Positions 8,597 through 16,626 of a DNA stretch of 64,000 nt are shown piece after piece. The stretch is from Pseudomonas sp. ICMP22404 (GTDB taxonomy: Bacteria; Pseudomonadota; Gammaproteobacteria; Pseudomonadales; Pseudomonadaceae), in assembly GCF_006227205.1 (NCBI RefSeq), contig NZ_VCNG01000023.1:1-64000 (forward strand), in the 5' to 3' direction. Numbering within the stretch: position 1 is the stretch's first letter; each line of letters begins with the position of its first letter. The position numbers were made by a program, and so were the translations under genes. Below the pieces are notes generated by a model, which was not told the origin of the DNA, ran no database searches, and was given only the letters and a program-made list of their open reading frames with translations.

Positions 8597-9262
8597 ATGC
8601 CTGAAACCTCCCCACAGGCCGTCAAGCGCGGGCGGGGCCGTCCGCCACTGCGCAGTCGCGAGGAACAGATGAATCTGTTGCTCGATGCGGCGGCGCAGAT
8701 ACTCGGCAGTGGCAACTTCGCCAACGTCACCATGGACACCATCGCCCGCGCCACCGGCATCTCGAAGAAAACCCTCTACCAGCTGGTCACGAGCAAGGAA
8801 GCGCTGCTCTCGCAATTGGTGGCCCGGGACCTGTCGACGCTCGAGCTGTTGTTGGAAAGCGGTATCGACTGCGCCGAGGGTCTGCTCAGTGAACTGCGCA
8901 TGTACCTGACCCTATGGGCGCGCCTGACCTTGTCGCCGTTGGCGCTAGGACTCTACTTGATGGCAGTGGAAGGACGTGAGACTGCACCGGACATCGCCAG
9001 GATCTGGTATCAGGAAGGCGCCGAGCGATGCCTGGGCCTGTTGCACAGTTGGTTGGACAAGGCAGCGGGCAAGGGGCTTCTTGTTCAGGAGGATGTCGAA
9101 CCGGCGGTCGAACTGATCGATGCGTTGCTGATCTCGCAACCGCTCAAGCTGTTCACCCTCGGGGTCCAGCAGAGCTGGTCTGACGAACAGATCGGCCAAC
9201 GGGTGGACGTGGCCCTCGACATGTTTGGGCGTTGCTTCATCCAGCGTGGGCCAGTCCAATAA
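8597..9262 (+). CDS. TetR-family transcriptional regulator
   Basis: A 221-residue TetR protein. A basic, GRGRPPLRSREEQ-like leader precedes the HTH (ANVTMDTIARATGISKKTLYQLVTSKEALL, within residues 25-65), then a helical ligand-binding domain with a TetR_C-like region. It likely represses a neighbouring catabolic gene in the absence of an aryl or aliphatic inducer; candidates are calB and the esterase. It sits alone between two related REP elements, so its expression may be insulated from its neighbours. Confidence 0.9.
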   Translation: MPETSPQAVKRGRGRPPLRSREEQMNLLLDAAAQILGSGNFANVTMDTIARATGISKKTLYQLVTSKEALLSQLVARDLSTLELLLESGIDCAEGLLSELRMYLTLWARLTLSPLALGLYLMAVEGRETAPDIARIWYQEGAERCLGLLHSWLDKAAGKGLLVQEDVEPAVELIDALLISQPLKLFTLGVQQSWSDEQIGQRVDVALDMFGRCFIQRGPVQ

Positions 9263-9264
9263 CC

Positions 9265-9396
9265 TGTGGCGAGGGGATTTATCCCCGCTGGGCCGCGCAG
9301 CGGCCCCAAAACTGACGACTCAATTAGCATGACACACCGAGTTGTCTGTTCTTGGGGCTGCTGCGCAGCCCAGCGGGGATAAATCCCCTCGCCACA
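9265..9396. repeat. REP-type inverted element, right copy flanking tetR gene
   Basis: Starts TGTGGCGAGGGGATTTATCC and ends with the inverse. The inner segment ACTCAATTAGCATGACACAC is shared with the left copy at 8408-8552. It lies between the ends of the convergent tetR and sigma-54 activator genes, where it may act as a bidirectional hairpin. Confidence 0.85.
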
Positions 9397-9424
9397 ATGA
9401 TTTCAATGGTGCCTTGAGCTTGCG

Positions 9425-11248
9425 TTATTCACCCCCTGAACGCCGCGACAGCCGATACGACAGTTGAGCTCGGGTCAGACCAAGCCGGCGCGCCGCCTCG
9501 GAGACATTGCCTTTCACCTCGGCCAGGCAATGGTCGATCATCGTTTCCTCGATCTCCTGCAGTGACAGCCGACTCAGGTCCTTGCCGCCGAACAAGGCCT
9601 GGATCGCCTCGTTGCCAGCATGGACGGGCGCGACAGGCGCAGGGGTGGCCGGGTCATTCGGAGCGGCCGCCAATTGGCCCCGGTTGCCAATGGAAAACAT
9701 CGGCTGGGCCAGGCGTTCGCCACTGGTGAACAAGTGGGCCAGGTCGATGGCCCCGCCATCCGGCGCACTGATCACGCCGCGCTCCACCAGGTTCTGCAGC
9801 TCGCGGATGTTGCCCGGAAAGTCATAGGCGAGCAGGGTGTCGGCCGTGCGCGGGGTGAAGCCACTGATCTGGCGGCCATGATGGCGGGTGAAGCGGTGCA
9901 GAAAGTGAGTCATCAGCAACGGGATGTCTTCCTTGCGCTCGCGCAGGGGTGGCAGGTGGATCGGGAAGACATTCAGGCGGAAGAACAAGTCCTCGCGAAA
10001 CTCGCCGCGTTGTGCGGCGGCGCGCAGGTCGACGTTGGTCGCGGCGACCACCCGCACATCGACCTTCAAGGTCCGGCTGCCGCCGACCCGCTCGATCTCA
10101 CCTTCCTGCAAGGCCCGCAACAGTTTGCCTTGGGCGACCAGGCTTAGGGTGGCGATTTCGTCCAGGAACAGCGTACCGCCATCAGCTCGCTCGAAACGCC
10201 CGGCGCGGGATTGGGTGGCACCGGTGAAGGCGCCGCGCTCAACGCCAAACAGCTCTGATTCCATCAGGTTTTCCGGAATGGCGGCGCAGTTGATCGCGAC
10301 AAAAGGCGCATCGTGTCGCGGACTGATGCGGTGCAGCATGCGTGCGAACATTTCCTTGCCGACGCCGGATTCACCGGTGAACAGCACCGTCGCCTGGGTC
10401 GGGGCGACTCGGCGCAGCATGTGGCAGGCTGCGTTGAAGGCCGAGGAGATGCCGACCATGTCGCCGTCCTGGGTCGGTTGCGGATCGGTTTGCGGGTCGG
10501 GCGGCGATACGCCCTTGCCGCCAGGGCTGGGAGGTACCGTGCTACGCCCGCTGCTGCTGACGAAAGGTTCCGCTTTCAGGGCGGCCAGGTCTTCTTCGGC
10601 ATCATCCCATTCTTCAGCGGGTTTACCGATCAGCCGGCAGATGCTGGAACCGGTGGAGCGGCATTCGACCTCGCGGTAAAGGATCAATCGACCGACCATC
10701 GCCGAGGTGTATCCGGTGGCATAGCCGGTCTGCATCCAGCACGCCGGCTCGGTGCCGATGCCGAATTGAGCGATGTGCTCGTCATCCTCGCTGGAGTGGT
10801 GCCAGAGGAATTCGCCGTAATAGGTGCCCAGGTTCATATCGAATTCGAAATGCACCGGCTCGACTTTAACCGCGCCTTCGATGGCGTGGATGATCGGGCC
10901 GGCGGCGAACAGCGCCAGGAAGTCGGCCTCTGGGAAGCGTTCCTTGATCAGTGCCGCATCCCGCGCACCGCAGTGGTAGCCGGTGCGCAGCAGGATGCCA
11001 CGGGCACGGGCCAGGCCCATGCTTTCAATCATCTCCCGACGAAGCGCGCCGACGCCGCTGCTGTGCATCAACAGCATGCGTGCGCCGTTGAGCCAGATGC
11101 GCCCGTCGCCCGGGCTGAACATCAGGCATTCGGTCAGATCCTGAAGCGTAGGGGCGGCGCCGGGCGGCAACTGCTCGCTGGCGCCGCGCACGTGTTTCTT
11201 TCGGACTCCGCCGGAGAGTTCGGCCAGGGAGATCAGCTTGTCTGCCAT
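9425..11248 (-). CDS. Sigma-54-dependent activator with aromatic-sensing (XylR_N/V4R) domain
   Basis: A 607-residue enhancer-binding protein of the XylR/DmpR type. An N-terminal XylR_N-like region (about 20-125) and V4R domain (about 140-205, ending in a CRLIGKPAEEW-like segment) sense a small, usually aromatic ligand. The AAA+ domain has Walker A GESGVGKE and the sigma-54 contact loop GAFTGA; a Fis-type HTH (SEAARRLGLTRAQLSYRL) closes the protein. It is divergent from calA, which has a good -24/-12 promoter, so it very likely activates that operon when its ligand is present. The ligand is probably the coniferyl alcohol-like substrate, which is inference. Confidence 0.9.
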   Translation of the reverse strand: MADKLISLAELSGGVRKKHVRGASEQLPPGAAPTLQDLTECLMFSPGDGRIWLNGARMLLMHSSGVGALRREMIESMGLARARGILLRTGYHCGARDAALIKERFPEADFLALFAAGPIIHAIEGAVKVEPVHFEFDMNLGTYYGEFLWHHSSEDDEHIAQFGIGTEPACWMQTGYATGYTSAMVGRLILYREVECRSTGSSICRLIGKPAEEWDDAEEDLAALKAEPFVSSSGRSTVPPSPGGKGVSPPDPQTDPQPTQDGDMVGISSAFNAACHMLRRVAPTQATVLFTGESGVGKEMFARMLHRISPRHDAPFVAINCAAIPENLMESELFGVERGAFTGATQSRAGRFERADGGTLFLDEIATLSLVAQGKLLRALQEGEIERVGGSRTLKVDVRVVAATNVDLRAAAQRGEFREDLFFRLNVFPIHLPPLRERKEDIPLLMTHFLHRFTRHHGRQISGFTPRTADTLLAYDFPGNIRELQNLVERGVISAPDGGAIDLAHLFTSGERLAQPMFSIGNRGQLAAAPNDPATPAPVAPVHAGNEAIQALFGGKDLSRLSLQEIEETMIDHCLAEVKGNVSEAARRLGLTRAQLSYRLSRRSGGE

Positions 11249-11410
11249 CGGAAATCCTTAATATGAGTAATCATAATCTGCATAGTGCAGCATGAAATTA
11301 CTGAAATCATCACTTTTTTCGGCGCCCGATTTCCCCCGTCTCACGTCGATATTCACCAAGAATGTCTGTATGCCGCGAGCTTGAGCGGTTGCCCCGTTAT
11401 TGCCGTTAGA

Positions 11411-11426
11411 TGGCATATCGCTTGCT
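11411..11426 (+). promoter_or_regulatory. Sigma-54 (-24/-12) promoter for the calA operon
   Basis: TGGCATA, four bases, then TTGCT, matching the consensus TGGCACG-N4-TTGCW with exact spacing and invariant GG and GC. It lies about 100 bases before the calA start and next to a divergent gene for a sigma-54 activator. Confidence 0.75.
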
Positions 11427-11428
11427 AC

Positions 11429-11453
11429 AACTAGTTACCGAGCTTAACTAGTT
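11429..11453. promoter_or_regulatory. Paired AACTAGTT palindromes in calA leader
   Basis: Two copies of the palindrome AACTAGTT at 11429-11436 and 11446-11453, 17 bases apart, just downstream of the -12 element. The helical spacing and position overlap the start of transcription, suggesting an operator for a dimeric repressor. The protein that binds is unknown; the TetR at 8597 is one candidate. Confidence 0.45.
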
Positions 11454-11523
11454 CGGCAATAACAATATGACTTGGCTGCCCGCTTTCATGGGAGGCAGTA
11501 CGAGCACGAATCGGGAAACCCGT

Positions 11524-12291
11524 ATGAAGCTGACCAGCAAAAGGATCGTCGTGACCGGAGTCTCTTCGGGCATCGGCGCCGAGACAGCCCGAACCCTGCG
11601 TGCCCACGGGGCCATCGTGATCGGCATGGATCGCAACGAGCCCAACCTGAGCCTGGATGACTTTGTCCAGGCCGACCTCAGTCACCCCGAGGCCATCGAT
11701 GCCGCCGTGCGCCGGTTGCCGGAACAGATCGACGGCTTGTGTAACATCGCCGGAGTACCAGGAACGGCCGATCCGCAGCTGGTGGCCCAGGTCAATTACC
11801 TCGGCCTGCGTCACCTCTGCGCGGCGGCGCTGCCGCGCATCCGTGCCGGCGGCAGTATCGTCAACGTTGCCTCTATTCTCGGTGCGCAGTGGCCGCAGCG
11901 GTTGGAACTGCACAAGGCCCTGGCCCGCACGGAGAGCTTCTTCCAGGGACAAGCCTGGTTGGCCCAGCACCCGGTGCCCCAGGAGAGCTGCTACCAGTAT
12001 TTCAAAGAAGCCCTGATCGTCTGGAACTACGTGCAGGCCCAGCCCTGGTTCCTGCAAACCTCGGTGCGCATGAACAGCGTGGCACCGGGCCCGGTGTTCA
12101 CGCCCATCCTGGGTGATTTCGTCAGCATGCTCGGCCAGGAACGTGTCGAGGCCGATGCTCATCGCATGAAGCGTCCGGCCTATGCCGATGAGGTGGCGGC
12201 TGCCATCGCCTTCCTGAGTGCGGACGAGTCCCGCTGGATCAACGGCGTCAACCTGCCTGTGGATGGCGGCCTGGCGTCCACCTACATCTGA
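11524..12291 (+). CDS. calA: Coniferyl alcohol dehydrogenase (SDR family)
   Basis: A 255-residue classical SDR, the same length as Pseudomonas CalA and strongly resembling it as I recall that sequence. CalA oxidises coniferyl alcohol to coniferyl aldehyde with NAD+. Visible are the nucleotide motif TGVSSGIG at residues 11-18, NIAGVPG, catalytic Ser117, and Tyr157-x3-Lys161 in YQYFK. The C-terminus (RWINGVNLPVDGGLAST) is typical. The ATG at 11524 matches the family N-terminus; an in-frame ATG at 11467 would add 19 unusual residues. The ribosome site is weak. It is first in an operon that also encodes outer-membrane and export proteins. Confidence 0.88.
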   Translation: MKLTSKRIVVTGVSSGIGAETARTLRAHGAIVIGMDRNEPNLSLDDFVQADLSHPEAIDAAVRRLPEQIDGLCNIAGVPGTADPQLVAQVNYLGLRHLCAAALPRIRAGGSIVNVASILGAQWPQRLELHKALARTESFFQGQAWLAQHPVPQESCYQYFKEALIVWNYVQAQPWFLQTSVRMNSVAPGPVFTPILGDFVSMLGQERVEADAHRMKRPAYADEVAAAIAFLSADESRWINGVNLPVDGGLASTYI

Positions 12292-12385
12292 ACGAGGAAC
12301 CACCGCCTGCGCATTTGCGGGCCGCTCATTGCCGGTCGTTTTCCAGACAACACGTTTCCAAACAACAAGAACAATGAGGAACACC

Positions 12386-14032
12386 ATGCACAACACTCGA
12401 TGCTACCCGGGCTTCAAGCGTTCCACCTTGGCACTCTCGGTGTGCCTTGCCGGCCTGGCCTCACAGGCTCAGGCCGCACAGATCGATCTGGGCGACAGTG
12501 ACTGGCGCCTGCGCTGGGACAACACCATCAAGTACAGCCAGGCCTGGCGCTTGCAGGGTGCTGACGACCACCTGACCAACGCCTCCACGGCGGGCGGCTT
12601 GTACCCTTCGATCCAGGGCCAGGGCGACAAGAACTTCAGTCGCGGCCTGGTCTCCAACCGGCTGGACCTGTTCAGCGAAATGGACCTGAGTCGGGAAAAC
12701 TACGGCCTGCGTCTCAGCGGGGCGGCCTGGTACGACGATGTCTATAACAAGGACACCGACGACAGCGCGAATCCACACTTCCTCAGCGATACCCGCGAAC
12801 TGCACGGGCGCGACGCCGAACTGCTGGACGCCTTCGTGTTTCTGCGCGGTGATGTCGGTGACGCGAGCCAGGGCACCGTACGCCTGGGCCGCCACAGCCT
12901 GATCTATGGCGAGAGCCTGTTCTACGGCAGCAACGGCATCGCCGCCGCCCAAGGACCCACCGACGTCGTCAAGCTGCTCAGCGTACCGGGAACCCAATTC
13001 AAGGAAATCCTGCGCCCGGTCAATCAAGTGTCCGGCCAGTTGCAGATCAACCCGCAGTTGTCCGTCGGGGCCTACTACCAGTTCGAGTGGGAGCGTTCCA
13101 ACGTGCCCGGAGCAGGCAGCTACCTGAGCGATAACGACGGCATCGGCAAAGGGGCAGGGGACTGGACCGAGGTGTTTGGCAACACCACCGTCCATGCTTC
13201 CGATATCGAGGCCAAGAACTCGGGGCAGGGCGGCATGCAACTGCGTTTCAAACCCGAAGGCACCGAACTTGAACTGGGTTTCTACGCCGCCCAGTATCAC
13301 GACAAGACGCCAAGTGCGCTGTATGCCTACCTGGACGGTGCGGCGGCCGCCGCCACCGGGCTGCCGATCCTGAGTTCCTATCGCCAGGTCTACGCCGAAG
13401 ACATCAAGACCGTCGGCGCCAGCTTCTCCACCGCATATGGCCCGTTCAACTTCGCTGGTGAAACCTCGGTGCGCTGGAACGCCCCCCTGGTCAGCAACCT
13501 GCAAGTGGTGACACCGGGCACCGCGGCGGACAACAACGGTGATGCGCTCTACGCCAGGGGCAAGACCGCGCACGTGAACCTGTCGACGATCTACCTGCTA
13601 TCGCCCGGCGCGCTTTGGGACGGTGGTTCGGTACTGGCCGAACTGGCCTGGAACCGTACCCTCAGCGTGACAGACAACCCGGGGGCACTGGACCCCAACA
13701 CCACCCGGGATGCCACCGCGCTGCGGGTGTTGGCCGAACCGGCTTACTTCCAAGTGGCCGACGGTCTCGACCTGAGCGTACCGGTGGGTTTCGGCGTGGG
13801 TCTCGACGGTCGCTCCTCGGCCGTCAGCAAGGGTGGTTTCGGCAACTCCCACGCCGGTGACTGGAGCGTAGGGCTCAAGGCCACTTACCTGCAGCGCTGG
13901 GACTTCGGCATCAACTACGTGAACTTCTTCGGCAAGGCTGCGGCAGGGCTGAACGAGGCGGGCAACTTCAGCTATGCGCAATCGCTGGCCGACCGTGACT
14001 TCGTCTCCATGTACGTGAAAACCACATTCTAA
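12386..14032 (+). CDS. DUF1302 outer-membrane protein
   Basis: A 548-residue DUF1302 protein with a signal peptide (cleavage after QAQAA near residue 33) and a long series of beta strands ending in a C-terminal aromatic residue (VKTTF), so a likely outer-membrane barrel. The mature start (AQIDLGDSDWRLRWDNTIKY) is a family signature. DUF1302 genes usually sit with DUF1329 and an MMPL transporter, as here, and are thought to move hydrophobic substrates. The ATG at 12386 has GAGGA upstream; the ORF extends further upstream without a ribosome site. Confidence 0.88.
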   Translation: MHNTRCYPGFKRSTLALSVCLAGLASQAQAAQIDLGDSDWRLRWDNTIKYSQAWRLQGADDHLTNASTAGGLYPSIQGQGDKNFSRGLVSNRLDLFSEMDLSRENYGLRLSGAAWYDDVYNKDTDDSANPHFLSDTRELHGRDAELLDAFVFLRGDVGDASQGTVRLGRHSLIYGESLFYGSNGIAAAQGPTDVVKLLSVPGTQFKEILRPVNQVSGQLQINPQLSVGAYYQFEWERSNVPGAGSYLSDNDGIGKGAGDWTEVFGNTTVHASDIEAKNSGQGGMQLRFKPEGTELELGFYAAQYHDKTPSALYAYLDGAAAAATGLPILSSYRQVYAEDIKTVGASFSTAYGPFNFAGETSVRWNAPLVSNLQVVTPGTAADNNGDALYARGKTAHVNLSTIYLLSPGALWDGGSVLAELAWNRTLSVTDNPGALDPNTTRDATALRVLAEPAYFQVADGLDLSVPVGFGVGLDGRSSAVSKGGFGNSHAGDWSVGLKATYLQRWDFGINYVNFFGKAAAGLNEAGNFSYAQSLADRDFVSMYVKTTF

Positions 14033-14050
14033 TAAGAGGTTTCATCCCCT

Positions 14051-15412
14051 ATGCAAAGCCAATTTTCCTTGCGTATGTCGGCCCTGGCCATTGCCTTGCT
14101 CAGTGCCGGCGCGGTGCAGGCGGCGGTTTCCCCTGATCAGGCCGCACGGCTCAATACGGAACTCACCCCCATGGGCGCCGAGCGCGCGGGCAACAAGGAC
14201 GGCAGCATTCCGGCATGGACCGGGGGCTATACGACAGTGCCCGCAGGCTACAAGAACGGCGACAAACGTGCCGATCCCTTTGCCGCTGACAAGCCGCTGT
14301 ACTCGGTCAGCGCGGCCAACATGGCGCAATATGCCGACCAGCTGTCCGACGGCGCCAAAGCCTTGCTGCAGAAGTACCCCGGTTATCGCCTGGACGTCTA
14401 TCCGACTCACCGCAGCGCCGCTGCACCGCAATGGGTGTACGACAACACCCTGAAGAACGCGACCCGCGCCACTCTGGAAGTGGACTCGGAAAAAGTCAGC
14501 GGCGCCTATGGCGGGATTCCGTTCCCACTGCCACAGAACGGTGCCGAGGTGCTATGGAACTACCGGCTGTCCTGGCAAGGGGCTGACACCTTCTATTCAC
14601 CGTTCGACACCTGGCTGATGACCGCCGGCGGCAAGAAGATCCAGGCCACCCGGGCACGTTTCTGGTATCAGAGCCCTTATTACTTCAAGGACGGCAGTCT
14701 TGAAACCTTCGGCGGCAAGTTCCTCATCGGCAAACTGGCCACGGAGCTGCCATCGTCCAAGGCCGGCGAGGGCTTGATGACCCACTGGGACATGGACCCG
14801 GGCAAACGCGCTGCCTGGCAGTACCTGGTCGGCCAGCGTCGGGTACGGCGCGCACCGAACATCGCCTATGACACGCCGGACTTCGTCACCTCGGGTGTGG
14901 GTTTCTTCGACGAGGCCTTCATGATTTTCGGCCCGACCGACCGTCACGACCTCAAGCTGGTGGGCAAGAAAGAGCTGCTGGTGCCTTACAACAACAACCG
15001 TGCGGCCGCGGCGAAGAGCGACGATCTGGTCAAGCCGAACTTCCTCAACCCGGATCTGGTGCGCTGGGAGAAACACCGGGTCTGGGTGGTGAACGCCACG
15101 CTCAAGGACGGTAAGCGTCACGTGGTGCCAAAACGCACCTATTACGTCGACGAGGACTCCTGGCAAGTGCTGCTGGTGGACGGTTACGACGCCCAGGGCA
15201 AATTGGGTCGTACCAACTACTCGCTGACCCTGCTGGCCCCGGAAATGCCAGCGCTCACCGCGCAGATGTCGTGGGGCAGCTACAACCTGGAGACCGGTGC
15301 CTACTTCCTGAACTCCGCGGCCAACGACCTGGATGTCCAGTACCAGAGCTACCCGCGTCCGCCATCTTCGTTCTTCACGCCTGACGCCATGGCCAACGAC
15401 AGTTCGCGTTGA
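14051..15412 (+). CDS. DUF1329 periplasmic protein (LolA/LolB-like)
   Basis: A 453-residue DUF1329 protein. A signal peptide ends at about AQA residues 23-25, then VSPDQAARLNTELTPMGAERAG, a hallmark of the family, which is related in fold to LolA/LolB lipoprotein carriers. It probably carries a hydrophobic ligand in the periplasm between the MMPL exporter and the DUF1302 barrel. It starts 18 bases after the DUF1302 gene with an AAGAGGT ribosome site, indicating an operon. Confidence 0.88.
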   Translation: MQSQFSLRMSALAIALLSAGAVQAAVSPDQAARLNTELTPMGAERAGNKDGSIPAWTGGYTTVPAGYKNGDKRADPFAADKPLYSVSAANMAQYADQLSDGAKALLQKYPGYRLDVYPTHRSAAAPQWVYDNTLKNATRATLEVDSEKVSGAYGGIPFPLPQNGAEVLWNYRLSWQGADTFYSPFDTWLMTAGGKKIQATRARFWYQSPYYFKDGSLETFGGKFLIGKLATELPSSKAGEGLMTHWDMDPGKRAAWQYLVGQRRVRRAPNIAYDTPDFVTSGVGFFDEAFMIFGPTDRHDLKLVGKKELLVPYNNNRAAAAKSDDLVKPNFLNPDLVRWEKHRVWVVNATLKDGKRHVVPKRTYYVDEDSWQVLLVDGYDAQGKLGRTNYSLTLLAPEMPALTAQMSWGSYNLETGAYFLNSAANDLDVQYQSYPRPPSSFFTPDAMANDSSR

Positions 15413-15490
15413 GTCATTGCCCAGCGCGCCGGAGCCCCGGCATCGGCGCGTTGCGTTTGGATAACTCTTGAGTGGTGGTTGGAGCGGGAT

Positions 15491-16570
15491 ATGAACGGTA
15501 ACTTTTCACTCGGGCGGGCGTTGTCGGCGATCCTGGCGCTGACGGTCTTGCTGATGTCGGGCTGGACAACGGCCAGCCCCCGGATTGCCTTGCTCGACCA
15601 GGCGGCACTGCAGAGTGCCAAGGCCACCCACGCCGCGTTGCTGGCGGTGACTCGCGCTGGCGAACGGTTGGTGGCGGTCGGCGAGCGCGGCATCGTCCTG
15701 CTCTCCGATGACTCCGGCCAGAGCTGGCGCCAGGCCCGGGTGCCGGTCAGCGTCAGCCTGACGGCGGTGCAGTTCGTCGATGACGAGCAGGGCTGGGCCG
15801 TCGGCCACATGGGCGTGGTCCTGCACAGCACTGACGGTGGCGAAACCTGGGTCAAGCAACTCGATGGCGTCGCTGCGGCACAGTTGGCGCTGGTTGCCGC
15901 GCAACAGGGCGGCGATGCCAAGCATGTCGAAGACGCCGAACGGTTGGTCGCGGACGGGCCGGACAAGCCGTTTCTCGACCTGTACTTCAGCGACCGTCGC
16001 AACGGCTATGTGGTCGGTGCCTATGGTCTGATCCTGCGTACCGTGGACGGTGGCGTGACCTGGAAACCGTGGATGCAGCAGGTGGACAACCCCGAGGGCC
16101 TCAACCTGTACGGCATTCGTGCAATGGGGGGCGAACTGTTCATCGTCGGCGAACGGGGTCTGTTATTGCGCTCCAGGGACAACGGCAGCAGCTTCCAGGC
16201 ACTCGAATCACCCTATGACGGCAGTTTCTTCGGTCTGCAAGGCAGTGCCAGCGGCGAACTGATCGCCTTCGGCCTGCGCGGCAATGCCTTCTGGTCGGGT
16301 GACCAGGGGAGCAGTTGGCGGCGTATCGAAACCGGCCTGGAAGTGGCCTTCTCCGCCGGCACTCAACTGAAGGATGGGGCGCTGGTCCTGGCCAGCCAGG
16401 CCGGTGACCTGTTGCTCAGTTCCGGTCGAGGAAGCCGCTTGCGGCATCTTTCCGGCCCGGTCGGTACCTCGATCGCCGGTCTGGTGGCCGCCCCGGATGG
16501 CAGCTTGATCTGCGTCGGCCTGGGCGGGCTGACCCGCCTCGATCAAGCCCTTGTCTCGGCGCAACGCTGA
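15491..16570 (+). CDS. YCF48/BNR-type beta-propeller protein
   Basis: A 359-residue exported protein with repeated blades of the form GERGIVLLSDDSGQSW, GHMGVVLHSTDGGETW, GAYGLILRTVDGGVTW and GERGLLLRSRDNGSSF, the YCF48/photosystem-II-stability repeat with Asp-box character. A signal sequence occupies the first 30 residues. The ATG at 15491 has GGAG six bases upstream and is chosen over a TTG at 15479. YCF48 proteins often accompany MMPL transporters and may act as an assembly factor for the transport complex. Confidence 0.85.
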   Translation: MNGNFSLGRALSAILALTVLLMSGWTTASPRIALLDQAALQSAKATHAALLAVTRAGERLVAVGERGIVLLSDDSGQSWRQARVPVSVSLTAVQFVDDEQGWAVGHMGVVLHSTDGGETWVKQLDGVAAAQLALVAAQQGGDAKHVEDAERLVADGPDKPFLDLYFSDRRNGYVVGAYGLILRTVDGGVTWKPWMQQVDNPEGLNLYGIRAMGGELFIVGERGLLLRSRDNGSSFQALESPYDGSFFGLQGSASGELIAFGLRGNAFWSGDQGSSWRRIETGLEVAFSAGTQLKDGALVLASQAGDLLLSSGRGSRLRHLSGPVGTSIAGLVAAPDGSLICVGLGGLTRLDQALVSAQR

Positions 16571-16626
16571 ACCTACTTGCCAGAGCGCTATTTGCACAGC
16601 CCATGCGGCCGTATTTGGAGTCCGAT

